From contig CALXYD010000004.1 in NCBI GenBank assembly GCA_944392865.1, positions 1 to 60,724 on the forward strand: a stretch of 60,724 bases of DNA. Direction: 5' to 3'. Source of the stretch: an uncultured Alphaproteobacteria bacterium. GTDB lineage: Bacteria > Pseudomonadota > Alphaproteobacteria > RF32 > CAG-239. Of the stretch, positions 1 through 11,300 are shown piece after piece. A program made the translations under genes and the position numbers. Position 1 is the stretch's first letter, and every line of letters starts with the position of its first letter. The notes under the pieces were generated by a model. The model saw only the letters and a list, made by a program, of their open reading frames with translations, ran no database searches and was not told the DNA's origin.

Positions 1-276
1 ACAACGAAACGAATCGGCAATGCCGTTATCCGCAATAAGAGCCGGCGAAGACTGCGCGCTATTGTCAGGGAAGTTTTACAGACATACGCCTTACCGCAAG
101 TGGATTATGTCTTTATAGCAAGAAACACCACCGCGTCTTGTTGTTTCAAAGAGTTGCGCGGCGATGTGGTTTATGCGATAAAGCGCATCAATAAAAATTT
201 TATACCTCCCCAAAAGGAAGGCGGACAGAACAACGCGCCCCTTTTGCAAGAAAACCTTTCAGCAGAAGGCAATTAA
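1..276 (+). CDS. rnpA: Ribonuclease P protein component (5'-truncated)
   Basis: This is the C-terminal 91 residues of RnpA, the protein subunit that helps the RNase P ribozyme mature tRNA 5' ends. It reads in frame 1 from the window edge to TAA at 274-276. The diagnostic basic motif [17 protein letters not shown] lies at residues 3-19 of the visible part, matching the family's RNR signature. The start codon and N-terminus lie outside the window. Only one base separates its stop from yidD, the usual rpmH-rnpA-yidD-yidC arrangement. The truncation is a window artefact, not a pseudogene. Confidence 0.93.
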   Translation, partial: TTKRIGNAVIRNKSRRRLRAIVREVLQTYALPQVDYVFIARNTTASCCFKELRGDVVYAIKRINKNFIPPQKEGGQNNAPLLQENLSAEGN

Positions 277-277
277 A

Positions 278-562
278 ATGTTTTCCGCTTTATACAGGCA
301 AATAAAATCGCTGTTGCTTAAATTCCTATTACTTTATAAAAAATGGATATCGCCAATGTTACCGCATGCTTGCCGCTATGTGCCAACGTGTTCGGAATAT
401 ATGTATCAGGCTATTTCCGAATACGGGATAGTCAAAGGCGGTTGGATGGGCGTTAAAAGGCTGTTGCGGTGTCATCCGTGGGGCGGCTCCGGCTATGATC
501 CCGTCCCTTTGCCTAACAAGGCTTCAGAAAAATCAAATACGCTGAATAAAGACTCGGATTAA
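278..562 (+). CDS. yidD: Membrane protein insertion efficiency factor YidD
   Basis: A 94-residue protein of the YidD/DUF37 family, which assists YidC-dependent membrane protein insertion at the inner membrane. The hallmark sequence is present: a P-T-C-S-E-Y motif around residues 36-41 and [13 protein letters not shown] near residues 62-74, with an amphipathic N-terminal helix. Length is normal for the family. It sits one base after rnpA and 90 bases before yidC, the near-universal bacterial order. The ATG at 278 is the only sensible start. Confidence 0.95.
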   Translation: MFSALYRQIKSLLLKFLLLYKKWISPMLPHACRYVPTCSEYMYQAISEYGIVKGGWMGVKRLLRCHPWGGSGYDPVPLPNKASEKSNTLNKDSD

Positions 563-652
563 CTGCCCTAAATGCTTTACAAACCGGCTTTTTTATATTA
601 GTAATTGGGGAATGTTTGATACAAAAAAAGGACTTTAGGAGATACTATACAA

Positions 653-2335
653 ATGAAAGATGAATTAAAATCGTTGTCTCTGGCAATTCTGTTATCTTTT
701 GTTGCCATTTATACCGTTAATTATTTCTTTGGGACAACGCCAAAGCAGATAGCGCAAAACCAGGCTTCCGCAACAATGCAGGTTGCGGAACAAATGAAGG
801 AACTTTCCTCTCCTGAGCCCCAGCCGGCCAATGAAGTTTTGAAAAGTCCGGAAGACGTTGTCAAAGAGGATAGCCGTATTGCTTTTCAGAACAATGCCGT
901 TTCCGGCTCCATACGCTTACGCGGAAGCCGGTTTGACGATTTATATCTCAAAAAATATGATGTTACATTAGATGAAAACAGCCCCAAAGTTGAGCTACTT
1001 AAGCCGGCGCAGACGGCTAATCAATATTTTGCCGATTTGGGCTGGCTTTCATTGGATAAAAATTTATTGTTACCAGATGCAAACACTCTCTGGACAAGCA
1101 AAGACTCCGACTTAACGGAAAAGAAGCCTATTGTTTTGTTCTGGAATAACGGCAAAGGGCTTTTATTTACGAGAAAAATCTCAATAGATGACAATTATCT
1201 TTTTACGATAACCGATACGGTGGAAAATAATACCGACAAGGAAATAGACCTTTTTCCGTATGCCCTTATCAGCAGAAATATTAAAGATATGGTGCAAACG
1301 CGTTCGGTTGTGCACGAAGGCATGAACGGGGTTGTTGACGGAACGTTGCGCGAATTTACCTTTGCCGACCTGGACAAGGGGGATAGCGAAAGCTTTGAGA
1401 CAAAAGGCGGATGGCTCGGCTTTTCCGACAGATATTGGTTTTCGGCGCTTATTCTCGGCAATGATGACAAAGCAACGGTAAACTTTAAGAATAACGGCAA
1501 CTTTAATTATCAGGTTGATTTTCTCGGAGCAAGGGTAATTATTCCGGCACATCAGGAAAAATCTTATACCTATACCTTATTCTCCGGCGCCAAAGAGGTT
1601 AAATTGTTGGATAAATATACCGAAGAGCGTAATATTCCCAAGTTTGATTTGGCGGTTGATTTCGGTTGGTATTATTTTCTGACTAAACCTTTCTTTTATA
1701 TTCTGGATTATTTATACAGTTTTCTCGGCAATATGGGCTGGGCCATTCTGTTGTTTGCGGCGTTGCTCAGGCTGTTGATGTTCCCGATTGTCAATAAATC
1801 TTATACCAATATGGCCAAAATGAGAGCTATTCAACCTAAGATTATTGATATTCGCGAGAAATACGGCGATAATAAATTGATGATTCAACAGGCAACGCTT
1901 GATTTGTATAAAAAAGAAAAAATCAATCCGGCCGCAGGTTGCTTACCCCTGTTTATTCAAATTCCGATTTTCTTTTCACTCTATAAGGTATTGAATATTG
2001 CCATTGAAATCCGGCATGCACCTTTTATCGGCTGGATAAAAGACTTGTCGGCGCCGGATCCGCTTACGCTTTCGCAAATGCTTCATTTTTATGTGCCCGG
2101 CTTCCTGGATATCGGGTTATGGCCAATCTTTATGGGAATTACAATGTGGATACAGCAAAAGCTTAATCCGGCACCGGTTAATAAAGATCAGGCGATGATG
2201 TTTGCGCTAATGCCGGTATTCTTTACCTTTATGCTTGGGCATTTTGCTTCAGGTCTGGTTATCTACTGGACACTCAGCAATATTTTATCTATTATCCAGC
2301 AAAAGGTTATTCTCTATAAAAACGGAGTGTCGTAA
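653..2335 (+). CDS. yidC: Membrane protein insertase YidC
   Basis: A 560-residue YidC/Oxa1/Alb3 insertase of normal length for the Gram-negative form. An N-terminal membrane anchor (residues about 8-26) is followed by a large periplasmic beta domain (about 60-335). The conserved multi-helix core is at about 345-550, including the G-W-A-I-L-L membrane segment, the cytoplasmic hairpin with M-A-K-M-R-A-I-Q-P and the segment N-P-A-A-G-C-L-P-L. It inserts and folds inner-membrane proteins with or without SecYEG. AGGAG lies upstream of the ATG. Its TAA overlaps the engB ATG (TAATG), so the two are translationally coupled. Confidence 0.96.
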   Translation: MKDELKSLSLAILLSFVAIYTVNYFFGTTPKQIAQNQASATMQVAEQMKELSSPEPQPANEVLKSPEDVVKEDSRIAFQNNAVSGSIRLRGSRFDDLYLKKYDVTLDENSPKVELLKPAQTANQYFADLGWLSLDKNLLLPDANTLWTSKDSDLTEKKPIVLFWNNGKGLLFTRKISIDDNYLFTITDTVENNTDKEIDLFPYALISRNIKDMVQTRSVVHEGMNGVVDGTLREFTFADLDKGDSESFETKGGWLGFSDRYWFSALILGNDDKATVNFKNNGNFNYQVDFLGARVIIPAHQEKSYTYTLFSGAKEVKLLDKYTEERNIPKFDLAVDFGWYYFLTKPFFYILDYLYSFLGNMGWAILLFAALLRLLMFPIVNKSYTNMAKMRAIQPKIIDIREKYGDNKLMIQQATLDLYKKEKINPAAGCLPLFIQIPIFFSLYKVLNIAIEIRHAPFIGWIKDLSAPDPLTLSQMLHFYVPGFLDIGLWPIFMGITMWIQQKLNPAPVNKDQAMMFALMPVFFTFMLGHFASGLVIYWTLSNILSIIQQKVILYKNGVS

Positions 2336-2964
2336 TGGCGGAGAATCGAGAAGTATTGTTGAATAGCGGCAAAGAACTTTTTAAGAAGAAATGTTCGTTT
2401 GTTTTGAGTGTTGCGAATTTGAAACAGCTGCCGGACGGAGACAGAGTTGAGGTGGCTTTTGCCGGACGTTCCAATGTTGGAAAATCCAGCTTGCTTAACG
2501 CCCTGTTTGGGCAGAAAAAACTGGCAAAAACATCCTCCACCCCCGGGCGGACGCAACAGTTAAACTACTTTAATTTAGATGATAAAATTTATCTGGTGGA
2601 TTTGCCCGGTTACGGCTTTGCCAAAGCTCCGAAAGATATTGTTAAAAACTGGCAACAGCTCATCAATGCTTATCTTGTCGGACGGGCGACTTTGCGGCGC
2701 GTTTTTTTGCTGATAGATTCCCGGCATGGCATAAAAAAAATTGATGAAGAGATTATGGATATGCTGGATAAAGCGGCCGTTACTTACCAAATTGTCCTGA
2801 CTAAAGCGGATAAAATCAGCGATAAGGCGCTTGAAAAAATCATCAATGAGACCGAAAATAAGATAAAAAGCCATACTGCCGCTTATGTCAGCGTTTTAAA
2901 AACAAGCGCGGAGAAGAATTTATTTATTGACGAGGTTAAAGCTGAAATAGCCTCGTTGCTTTAG
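2335..2964 (+). CDS. engB: Ribosome biogenesis GTPase EngB (YsxC/YihA)
   Basis: A 209-residue TRAFAC-class GTPase needed for late large-subunit ribosome assembly. All G motifs are visible: G1 G-R-S-N-V-G-K-S-S, G2 T-P-G-R-T-Q, G3 D-L-P-G-Y-G, G4 T-K-A-D and a G5 S-A near residue 191. Length is typical. It follows yidC with a one-base TAATG overlap, as in many alphaproteobacteria. Its last four bases overlap tail-to-tail with the virB11 gene on the other strand, so there is no spacer or terminator between the housekeeping block and the secretion locus. Confidence 0.95.
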   Translation: MAENREVLLNSGKELFKKKCSFVLSVANLKQLPDGDRVEVAFAGRSNVGKSSLLNALFGQKKLAKTSSTPGRTQQLNYFNLDDKIYLVDLPGYGFAKAPKDIVKNWQQLINAYLVGRATLRRVFLLIDSRHGIKKIDEEIMDMLDKAAVTYQIVLTKADKISDKALEKIINETENKIKSHTAAYVSVLKTSAEKNLFIDEVKAEIASLL

Positions 2965-3941
2965 GTTATTTCGGTTATACCGCGAATATTGCCATCGCGG
3001 ACAATCTGGACGACGTGCAGTTTACGGCGCATTTCCTCTATTGTTTTTTCCACATCTATATGCGGCTGGGTGCGCATTATACGTTTGACAAATGCTTCAT
3101 ACGCTGCCGTTGAACTTTCTGCGTGGATGGTTGCCAAGCAATTATCGTGTCCCGAGCCCATCAGCTCCCAAATTGCACCGGCGTTACTGGTTGAAATTTC
3201 ACCGCCGATAATTGCATCCGGCGTAAAACGCACAATCAAGTCAATAACTTTAGAGTAGTCCATACTGTTGGTTTGCTCCGTTCGGGACAACACGATGTGG
3301 ACGTGATTAGGCTGGGGGACATTTAATTCACGCGTATCTTCAACGGTTATGACCCGTTTATGAATATCCAGCAACTTTAACAGATTATTCAGCAGCGTTG
3401 TTTTACCGGTACCGGTACCACCGCTTACCAAAATATGGTCACCGCGGCGTAAGGCCAACAACAGGCGTTCATACGCATCATCCGGGTCTTTGATGTTTTT
3501 CAGCGGGTTTATTTCTTTTAATTTTTTCCCCTGCTCCAAACCATAATCGCCAAAACCAAAAGCTACGTCGTCGGTATGAAGACGGATGGTAATGGCGACA
3601 CCGCCGGTGGCGGAATCGTCCAAGTCGTATTCAATATTTTTGCCGGCGACTCCGGTAAAACGATGTCCGCCGGGGATACGGGCATAAACAACCGGTGAAC
3701 CGTTTATCGGGTCAAATTCCTGATCGTTCAGATTGGCTATAATATGAAGCAAATTTATCAGATATTCCCGGCTTAATTTCGGGTCTTTGTAATTTACCCA
3801 GGGGAAAGCCCTTTTGCCACGCAGACGAAGCCAAATATCGCCCGGATGGTTGATGGCGACTTCTTCAATATTTTCCTGTTCGTACCAATAGGCCAGCGGT
3901 CTTAAAACAGAACAAAGAACTTCGTCTTCCAACTTTCCCAT
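2961..3941 (-). CDS. virB11: VirB11-family type IV secretion ATPase
   Basis: A 326-residue hexameric traffic ATPase of the VirB11 family, which energises pilus assembly and substrate transfer from the cytoplasmic face. An N-terminal domain (about 1-140) precedes the RecA-like core: Walker A G-G-T-G-T-G-K-T-T-L, an Asp box V-I-T-V-E-D-T, a Walker B-like I-I-G-G-E-I and the His box C-L-A-T-I-H-A-E. Length is normal. It is the last gene of the T4SS cluster, 72 bases after the virB10 stop, matching the classical B10-B11 order. A GAGG ribosome site precedes the ATG. DotB or PilT are alternatives, but the N-terminal domain and position favour VirB11. Confidence 0.92.
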   Translation of the reverse strand: MGKLEDEVLCSVLRPLAYWYEQENIEEVAINHPGDIWLRLRGKRAFPWVNYKDPKLSREYLINLLHIIANLNDQEFDPINGSPVVYARIPGGHRFTGVAGKNIEYDLDDSATGGVAITIRLHTDDVAFGFGDYGLEQGKKLKEINPLKNIKDPDDAYERLLLALRRGDHILVSGGTGTGKTTLLNNLLKLLDIHKRVITVEDTRELNVPQPNHVHIVLSRTEQTNSMDYSKVIDLIVRFTPDAIIGGEISTSNAGAIWELMGSGHDNCLATIHAESSTAAYEAFVKRIMRTQPHIDVEKTIEEMRRKLHVVQIVRDGNIRGITEIT

Positions 3942-4013
3942 AATCTTATCCTCAAAAATATTTTACTTCTATATTTTAGCATAAGTTAACATTTCAGTCA
4001 AGTTACTGTTTGG

Positions 4014-7000
4014 TTAGTATAACGGCGGTATTCCTTCCACTTCTTCCGATAATTCATCCTCGCTCGGTGGAACACCGGTTATTGAGCCATCGGCTGCCGG
4101 CGGAGGAAGCGCGCCTGTGTTATTTTGGCCTGTATTTCTCCGTTGATTATTATTTTGCGGTTCTTCGCTTATTAGCGGAGTTCCACCACCGCCACTGTTA
4201 TCTTGATTAGAAGTTCCTCGGTTACTCTGGCCTCCAAGAATAACTTTCCTGCTACCACCACCATTATTGCTCTCAACAGTTGATGTAGTGGTTGTTCCTG
4301 TTCCACCGCCAACGACTTCTTCTGTAACTAATCCGCCCTGTCCGGAGCTTGGAATATCCGTCGCAACGCCTCTTTCAATATCTTTGGTGCTTCTTAGCCA
4401 CAAATCTCGCATCGGATATATGATAATTCTGGTACCTGCCGGAATATACGTTACGGATTGAATTTGCGATTTGCTGTCAATAATCTGTTGCAGTATCTGA
4501 TCCATTTTATCCATAAACTGTTGACGCGCATCAGAAGCCGCTTGTTGTTTTGAATTTTCAACTTCTCCCGTGCTTTCTTCATCAACAGCCATCATATAGG
4601 TAATGGCTGAGCTTGCCAGAGTTCCGACAATCGGCAATGTATATTTTTTAACTAACTGTTCATCAACATAACCAAGCGCGCCGCCGCCCCGTCCTTGCGC
4701 ATCGCCAGTTTGTGATGTTCCGGCATCCAAAATAAAAGCTATGCCATCCGGACGGATAATTCTCGACCAGGCGATTTCAAGTTTCACGCCACCGCTGGTA
4801 CTATCAAACCGATCTTCACCGTCAATGTCTTGCAAACCGCCAATAATACGGCTTCCGGCAGGTATAATTACATTTCTCCCCGTATCACCGTATATATTCC
4901 GTTCAACAATCGCTGTAACCGGAGCAGAACCAAAGGAAATCAGCGAACGCGCCATTACGGCAGGAATCGGTTTATCCGCAGTAATCATATTGTCCATATT
5001 TACACGCAAAGTTGAAACGGCGCGGGGAATACCCCAATCATCCTGCCAGCCGGTATAAGAGGCAGCGTTAAAGCCCGGTGTAACAACTGCCGCGGCCATT
5101 GTTTGACGACGCTCATTTTGCAGCTGAGCCAAAATTGCAGCGCGTTGCGGATTATATCTGCCACCAGGTCCGATACCTCCGCCCGGTCCGACAAAGGTTG
5201 CTTCATCTGTATTATCATAAGGATTTATTGTTGTGTTCCTAACCACCGCATCAATCCACCTAGCCCTAGTATTGGCTCCTAGCGTATCCTGAACTTGAGG
5301 TTTTTGTAATTGCCCGACAGTATTTCCATCGTTATCAATAACTTCCCCGTTTTCATTTACACGACCGATAGTTTCCCCGTTATCGTCTACAACTGTATTA
5401 TCGCCCAGAACATCGCCGATAATGTTTCCGCCCGGCGTTACGGCTATGCCAAGAAATCCCCTATTTCTTCTCTGTTCAATCAACGCCTCATCTTCCGGCG
5501 TTTCCTCTGGCGCATCGGCCGCACTTTCAATCTCTTCGTTTTCATTTATCATTTCCGTGGCAGCCGGTTGGTCATCAGATGAGCTTTCTTCATTATTTTG
5601 GTTTTTATTATCGCCTGTTTTTTCCTCGTTTTCTTTTTCTCTATCTGATTCTGACTGTTCATCCTCATCTTCCGGCTCAGCAGGGCGTTGATAATATTGC
5701 AGGCGTTCCGCTTTGGCTATGATATTCCCGCCGGCATTTTTTATATCGCCGTTAGGTTGCAGCTGTCCGACCTCAATGTTTTTGACATCTAAAACAGATC
5801 CGTCCAGTTTAAGGTGGCCGATAATCTCATGCGCGGCATTTCTTATTTCATAATCCCGGGCGCCTCGTCCGATTAAATTTTGTTTTTTATCAACAACGAA
5901 TCCATTGTAGATTGTTCCTTTCATCTCGCCCATAATGCTATAAACACGTCCGTTTTTCGCAATATAGCCGATGGTTTTTCCATCGTTGTCATATACATAT
6001 AAGTCATACAAAGCAAAGCCGTTTTTACTTCCCTTTATAACAACTTCGCCATTATATTGGACGATACCCAAGATTTCGCCGGCATCCGAAACGACTCTTC
6101 CGTCCGGTTTAACCCGCCCGAGATACACGTTATTACTGTCAAAGGCTACCGTATATTTAAACGGGACGCCAACATTTTCTCCGTTTTTAGCAAGAATACT
6201 GCCGTCAATATCACGAACGGCAATTTGCACACCGGAATTATCAACAACGTTACCATAGAAATCCGTATAACCGATAATTTTATTATTAAATCCCATAATC
6301 GGCGTATATGATATTGTCTGGCCGACAATTTCTTTTTGAGGGTTGCGTACCAGACCATCGGCACCTACACACCCCATATTTTGATTAGAATAGTTTAGGA
6401 CATTTCCCAGCGGGCCAGATATACCGAGCATCTCTCCTTTTTTACCGCTAACTGCCTGAGGAACAACAATATGGCCGATTACATTTTCAGTTTCATTCAT
6501 TATCTGCCCATTAGTTAAGACCATCCCCAGGTATGCACCGGCGGATGTTCTGGCTTCACCAGAATCAGAAACGACGCCTAAAAACTTACATTCCGGCGAG
6601 ACTACGGCACCGAGAGGCGCGGCACCGCCGTATAGTGCACCCATATTGTCCAGAGCGTTGCCATTAGAACTTATTTTGCCGATATTTTCCGTTCCATCGA
6701 CAATTTTTCCATCCAAAAGATTATAGCCGAGATAATCGCCGTTAATACTTACGCTGACAGGGGAAGCACCTGCTCGTCCGTATATTTCCGTATTTTTTCC
6801 TGACAGCCCTACGGCGTTACCGTCCGGCAAAATTTTAGCGATTTTCTGATCCCGCATATTGACCACTTGATAAACCGGCGTAACGAATCCCAATGTTGCC
6901 CCTTCAAAATTGGTAACATACTTGTCTTCAATAACTTTTCCCAGCAGCTTATTATTTTTATCTAAGAACATACCGGATCCGGTTAACTTGGCAATTTCAT

Positions 7001-8387
7001 TTAAGGAAGAATTTTCCGTTTGTCCGTTTCCGGTGGTGTATGACAGCATATTCCCTTCGGCTGAAAATATATGCCCCAAGGGATAGTTTCTGCCATTTAA
7101 ATTTCCGGTTTCATCATAGACATAGCCATACGGCGATGTTTTATAAACTTTTCCATTAAACGGGAGTATGGAATTTATACCGCTAACTCCGATAAATTCA
7201 TTAGAGTTGTTAAAATTCAGACGCGCATCCATTATCCGTCCCAACTGGTTGCCATTGGTATCAAAAGCACTCTTTTGTACCATTTGCCCCAAATCAACCC
7301 CTTCCAATGATACAACCCGTCCGCCTACGGCTGCATTTGCTTTAAGCTCGCCTAAATAATCAAAAACCGGACCTTCGGCATTTATAACACCGACAACTTC
7401 GCCTTTTTCATTGACGACATTGCCGGAGGCTCCGATTTTTCCTACGATGTTCCTTCCGCGAGCAATCTCTCCTTTTGCCGTAATCCGGCCTAAGTATTTT
7501 CCTTCCAATGTATTGGCCGTAGCAGACAGACTTACGGTAAAACCGATAACCTTGCCATCTTTATTTATAACGCGTCCGCCATTAACGGCGCGGGCAATAG
7601 TCGCCCCTTTATCGGTAACTTCTCCGTTATAACTGACAACGCCAATATATTTTCCATCAAGATTAAAGGCATAGCCGCTCTCTGCCACCTGCCCGATGAT
7701 TTTTCCATCGGCAGCATAGACGAATCCGTTGGCGTGAATATTTCCGACTGTTTTTTTATTTACATCAATGACTTTTCCGTCCGGGGCAATACTGCCCAAG
7801 AATTTGCCGGTTGACGAAACAACGATTTTAGAAGTAATCAGTCTGCCTGCCAATGCGACTTTACGGTCAGTTCCAGCGGTAAAGACATAGCCGGAAGCGG
7901 TTACATATCCCGTATTCTCGCCGACTAAATTATAAAACCGTCCGTCACCGGATACTCTGCCGGTAATCTGCCCGGCATCGTCATAAACAAGCCCCGGAGA
8001 AACAACAGCGCCCAGAATATCATAGTTATCATTTACGACCAAGCCGTTCGGCAAAACTTTTCCTACCAACGTATCATTTACGGCCGTTACGGAACCGTCA
8101 TTGCTGACTTTACCCAAAATGCTGTTATTATAGGAAATCGCAACGCCCTGAGGCACAACGCCGCCAATGATATTTTTCTCATCGTTATAAACAAAGCCGT
8201 CTGCGGTTATATGGCCAATTAATTCATTGTCAAAATTGATAACCGTGCCGTCGGGAATAACCTTTCCGATTAAATCGCCGTTAAAATTAAGCGCGCTCAT
8301 ATCGGCGGCGATTGCTCTGGCGGCAATCCCCATCAAAACGATTAAGCTTGTGATAAATCTGCTTAATTTTAACTTGTTAATGTGCAA
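4014..8387 (-). CDS. virB10: Giant VirB10-domain protein with signal peptide and degenerate Gly/Asp repeats
   Basis: A 1457-residue protein. Residues 1-28 form a signal peptide (hydrophobic stretch I-T-S-L-I-V-L-M-G, A-I-A cleavage). About 30-895 are degenerate repeats of the form N-x-x-G-x-x-I-G-x-V. About 900-985 are a strongly acidic Glu/Asp/Asn linker. About 1130-1340 are a VirB10/TrbI/DotG C-terminal domain, with V-E-R-N-I-Y-G-D, I-I-P-A-G-S-R-I-I-G-G, a W-S-R-I-I-R-P-D-G strand and the hydrophobic 'antenna' region that in VirB10 lines the outer-membrane pore. The last 110 residues are Gly/Asn/Pro-rich. The start is TTG, supported by GGAGGA seven bases upstream. The start lies one base after the stop of the preceding repeat gene. 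Unlike usual VirB10 it has a cleavable-looking signal instead of a cytoplasmic tail plus anchor. Confidence 0.85.
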   Translation of the reverse strand: MHINKLKLSRFITSLIVLMGIAARAIAADMSALNFNGDLIGKVIPDGTVINFDNELIGHITADGFVYNDEKNIIGGVVPQGVAISYNNSILGKVSNDGSVTAVNDTLVGKVLPNGLVVNDNYDILGAVVSPGLVYDDAGQITGRVSGDGRFYNLVGENTGYVTASGYVFTAGTDRKVALAGRLITSKIVVSSTGKFLGSIAPDGKVIDVNKKTVGNIHANGFVYAADGKIIGQVAESGYAFNLDGKYIGVVSYNGEVTDKGATIARAVNGGRVINKDGKVIGFTVSLSATANTLEGKYLGRITAKGEIARGRNIVGKIGASGNVVNEKGEVVGVINAEGPVFDYLGELKANAAVGGRVVSLEGVDLGQMVQKSAFDTNGNQLGRIMDARLNFNNSNEFIGVSGINSILPFNGKVYKTSPYGYVYDETGNLNGRNYPLGHIFSAEGNMLSYTTGNGQTENSSLNEIAKLTGSGMFLDKNNKLLGKVIEDKYVTNFEGATLGFVTPVYQVVNMRDQKIAKILPDGNAVGLSGKNTEIYGRAGASPVSVSINGDYLGYNLLDGKIVDGTENIGKISSNGNALDNMGALYGGAAPLGAVVSPECKFLGVVSDSGEARTSAGAYLGMVLTNGQIMNETENVIGHIVVPQAVSGKKGEMLGISGPLGNVLNYSNQNMGCVGADGLVRNPQKEIVGQTISYTPIMGFNNKIIGYTDFYGNVVDNSGVQIAVRDIDGSILAKNGENVGVPFKYTVAFDSNNVYLGRVKPDGRVVSDAGEILGIVQYNGEVVIKGSKNGFALYDLYVYDNDGKTIGYIAKNGRVYSIMGEMKGTIYNGFVVDKKQNLIGRGARDYEIRNAAHEIIGHLKLDGSVLDVKNIEVGQLQPNGDIKNAGGNIIAKAERLQYYQRPAEPEDEDEQSESDREKENEEKTGDNKNQNNEESSSDDQPAATEMINENEEIESAADAPEETPEDEALIEQRRNRGFLGIAVTPGGNIIGDVLGDNTVVDDNGETIGRVNENGEVIDNDGNTVGQLQKPQVQDTLGANTRARWIDAVVRNTTINPYDNTDEATFVGPGGGIGPGGRYNPQRAAILAQLQNERRQTMAAAVVTPGFNAASYTGWQDDWGIPRAVSTLRVNMDNMITADKPIPAVMARSLISFGSAPVTAIVERNIYGDTGRNVIIPAGSRIIGGLQDIDGEDRFDSTSGGVKLEIAWSRIIRPDGIAFILDAGTSQTGDAQGRGGGALGYVDEQLVKKYTLPIVGTLASSAITYMMAVDEESTGEVENSKQQAASDARQQFMDKMDQILQQIIDSKSQIQSVTYIPAGTRIIIYPMRDLWLRSTKDIERGVATDIPSSGQGGLVTEEVVGGGTGTTTTSTVESNNGGGSRKVILGGQSNRGTSNQDNSGGGGTPLISEEPQNNNQRRNTGQNNTGALPPPAADGSITGVPPSEDELSEEVEGIPPLY

Positions 8388-8388
8388 A

Positions 8389-11300
8389 TCAGTTCCTCCG
8401 ATTTTGAGCGACTTCGTCTAACACATATCCAGCCACCTGGTTTTTACCGTTCACATACGAACCGTTACTTTTCAGATAGCCTATCCGGCCGTTAGTCAGG
8501 CTAAGGACACGGCCGTCAGGAGCCAAGCGCCCAAAATATTTCCCGTCATTTCCCAGTATATTAGCACCTATTTTATAGGTATGTCCCATAATTTTTCCAT
8601 TGTTATCTACAACTAAATTAGAAGAAATAACTTTACCAATAACGGAATGCTCAAAGTTCAGGGCTTTTCCTTCAGCATTTATATAACCGATGACTTTATC
8701 TTCATCGCTAATGATGATATCTCCTTCAATGATTTCGCCTATCAACACACCTTTATTATTGACGGCTTGCCCTGTGCTCAAAATTCGGCCAATCGGCTGG
8801 TTGTCGGTGGATATAATGCTACCATCCGGTGCAACCTGCCCAATGACGTGTCCGGAATAATTCAAGATAACACCTCTTTTTAAGACGCTGTAATTTTTAT
8901 TAGATGCGCCTCCCGGCAAAACCGTCGTCTCTATTTTATCATCAATTCCGATAATATCGCCCAGAGCATTGAGATACCCTTTTACATTTCCCTGCACGTC
9001 AATAACAATATTTTCCTCAATGACTTCGCCGACCAATTGCTTATTTTTATTCAATACATGGCCATCAGCGCCGACATAACCGCTCAAATTGCCGTCGACA
9101 TCAATAACCGTTCCTTTTTTGCTGACATAACCTAAATACGAACCATCATAGCCAATTCCTACCCCCGTGCGGACTATTCCCCCTTTGTAGTTTCCTTTTT
9201 CATCAAACATCCGCCCTTTGGCATCAATTTGCCCGAGCTCCGTTCCTAAAACGTCTATCACTTTGCCATTATCATTAACCAAGCCGATATAATTTCCGTT
9301 CATATCAACGACATTTCCTTTGGGTAGCAGCCGACCGGTTTTGCGTGCATAAAATCCGCTTCCGTCATAGACGAATTTATCTACGGCAATTCCCTGCTGA
9401 TTATAGACATATCCGTCCGCAAACATGTGCCCAATAACCTTGCCATTGGCGTCTACGATAATGTTCTTTTCCGGCAGCAGAACACCTTTGATTTCCTTTT
9501 TGGGATTTACCAACAAGCTACCCAACAATATTTTTGTATTCGGAATTACCGCCGTGCTGTCATAACCAAAAGGCGACAGGTTATTAACAAACTCTCCCTC
9601 CAGCGTATAGGCCTGAGTTTTATCAACAACTTCACCAATGATAAAGCCGTCTTTATTCAGGATTTCCCCTTCAAAATTAGCACATCCGACGGCTGTATTG
9701 CCAGATTTGACAATACCGTCATTACCGACAATGCCCATCATCTCTCCGTTATAGTATAGTGCATACGCCGGTTCATGAACTTTTCCGACAACTTTGCCGT
9801 CCGGGTTCAGAACACTGCCATCCGGATTGACGCACCCCACATATCCTCCGTCATTGTTGCGAACATATCCGTCTTGTCCGGCTTTGCCGATGATGTTACA
9901 CTTTTCATCTCTTACCCAGCCGATTTTAGCAATATCACCAGCATAGTCGCCGTTGCTGTCAACGATACTGCGGTCAAAGAGCATACGATATTCGGTATTT
10001 TGACCGTCTTTCTTTACTCTGGCATCTCTATCCACATAACCTAATTGTTTACAGCCCCACCCGACGGCAAGTCCGCCGATAACCGTTTTTCCGATAATAT
10101 TATCGCCTTCAGCGGTGCGTATTAAAGATGACGGCAGCACCTTTCCGATAACTTCGTTTTTGTTGTTTACCACTTCCCCTCGGTTATTTATGGCTCCCAG
10201 GCTATATCCGTTCGGCGACATCGGTATCATATCTTTCTTTATGACAGCGCCGATTTTTATACCTCGTGAAGTGATAACATTGCCTTCTTCGTCCAGATAA
10301 CCAATTACTAAACCATCCGCATTATAAACTTTTCCATCAGCCCCGACATAACCGATAACATTGCCGTTTTCGTCAACAGCAAGGTTGGCATATCCGCCGA
10401 CAGTTCCGACCACCCGGCCATTTTCATCTATCGTAAATTCCGTATAATCCCCGATGCGTCCGATAATATTGCCGTTTGCGTCTTTTATGGTTCCGTCTTC
10501 CTGCAGTTTGCCGATAACCTTGCCATTTAAATCATAGGCGATACCATTTTCATCGACATAACCAATCACATTTCCATTTTCATCCAGAATTGCCCGGCGG
10601 CGGACAACTTGCAAATTGCCATCGCCATCTTCGGCAAGACGTCCGATTACCTCGCCATCTGTTCCGTAAACAGTGCCGTCAGCCGCAACGAATCCTATTG
10701 TTTTTCCATCGTTACCGATAACCCGACCCTTGTCGTCTACATAGCCGATAATATTTCCGTTTTCATCTACGACAACTTTTGCCATATCTCCGGCCTTGCC
10801 GATGATATTGCCGTCTTTATCGTGTATCGTGCCATCTTCCCCGAGATAACCGATTAAATTCCCGTTGAAATCCCTGACCGTGCCATCGTCATCTATGTAG
10901 CCGATAACATTACCGTTTTCATCCAGCGCCAACCTCTTTTTTATGTCGGCTTTGCCCAAAACTTCTCCGGTCAAACCAACGATATTGCCATTCTCATCAA
11001 CAAAACCCAAAAGTTCGCCGTTCTCTTTATAAACATTTCCGTCTTCGCCGATATAGCCGATAACATTGCCATTTTCATCTACCGCAAGTTCAGCCATTTT
11101 TCCCACTTTGCCGATGACACGCCCATATTGGTCGGTTATTGTTCCGTCCGGATTGGCTTTACCGATGATATTGCCGTTAAAGTCCCGCACATTTCCGTCT
11201 TCATCAACATAGCCGATAACGTTACCGTCTTTGTCGTATGCCAGCCGGCCGACTTTTCCGGCCGTTCCGATTATCTCTCCCGTGTTGTTCAGAATATTGC

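Noticed and set aside
8380..8400. Frameshift joining the two repeat genes into one
   Set aside because: The second gene has its own SD (GGAGGA), start and signal peptide, so a real gene boundary is more likely; re-sequencing could still test it.
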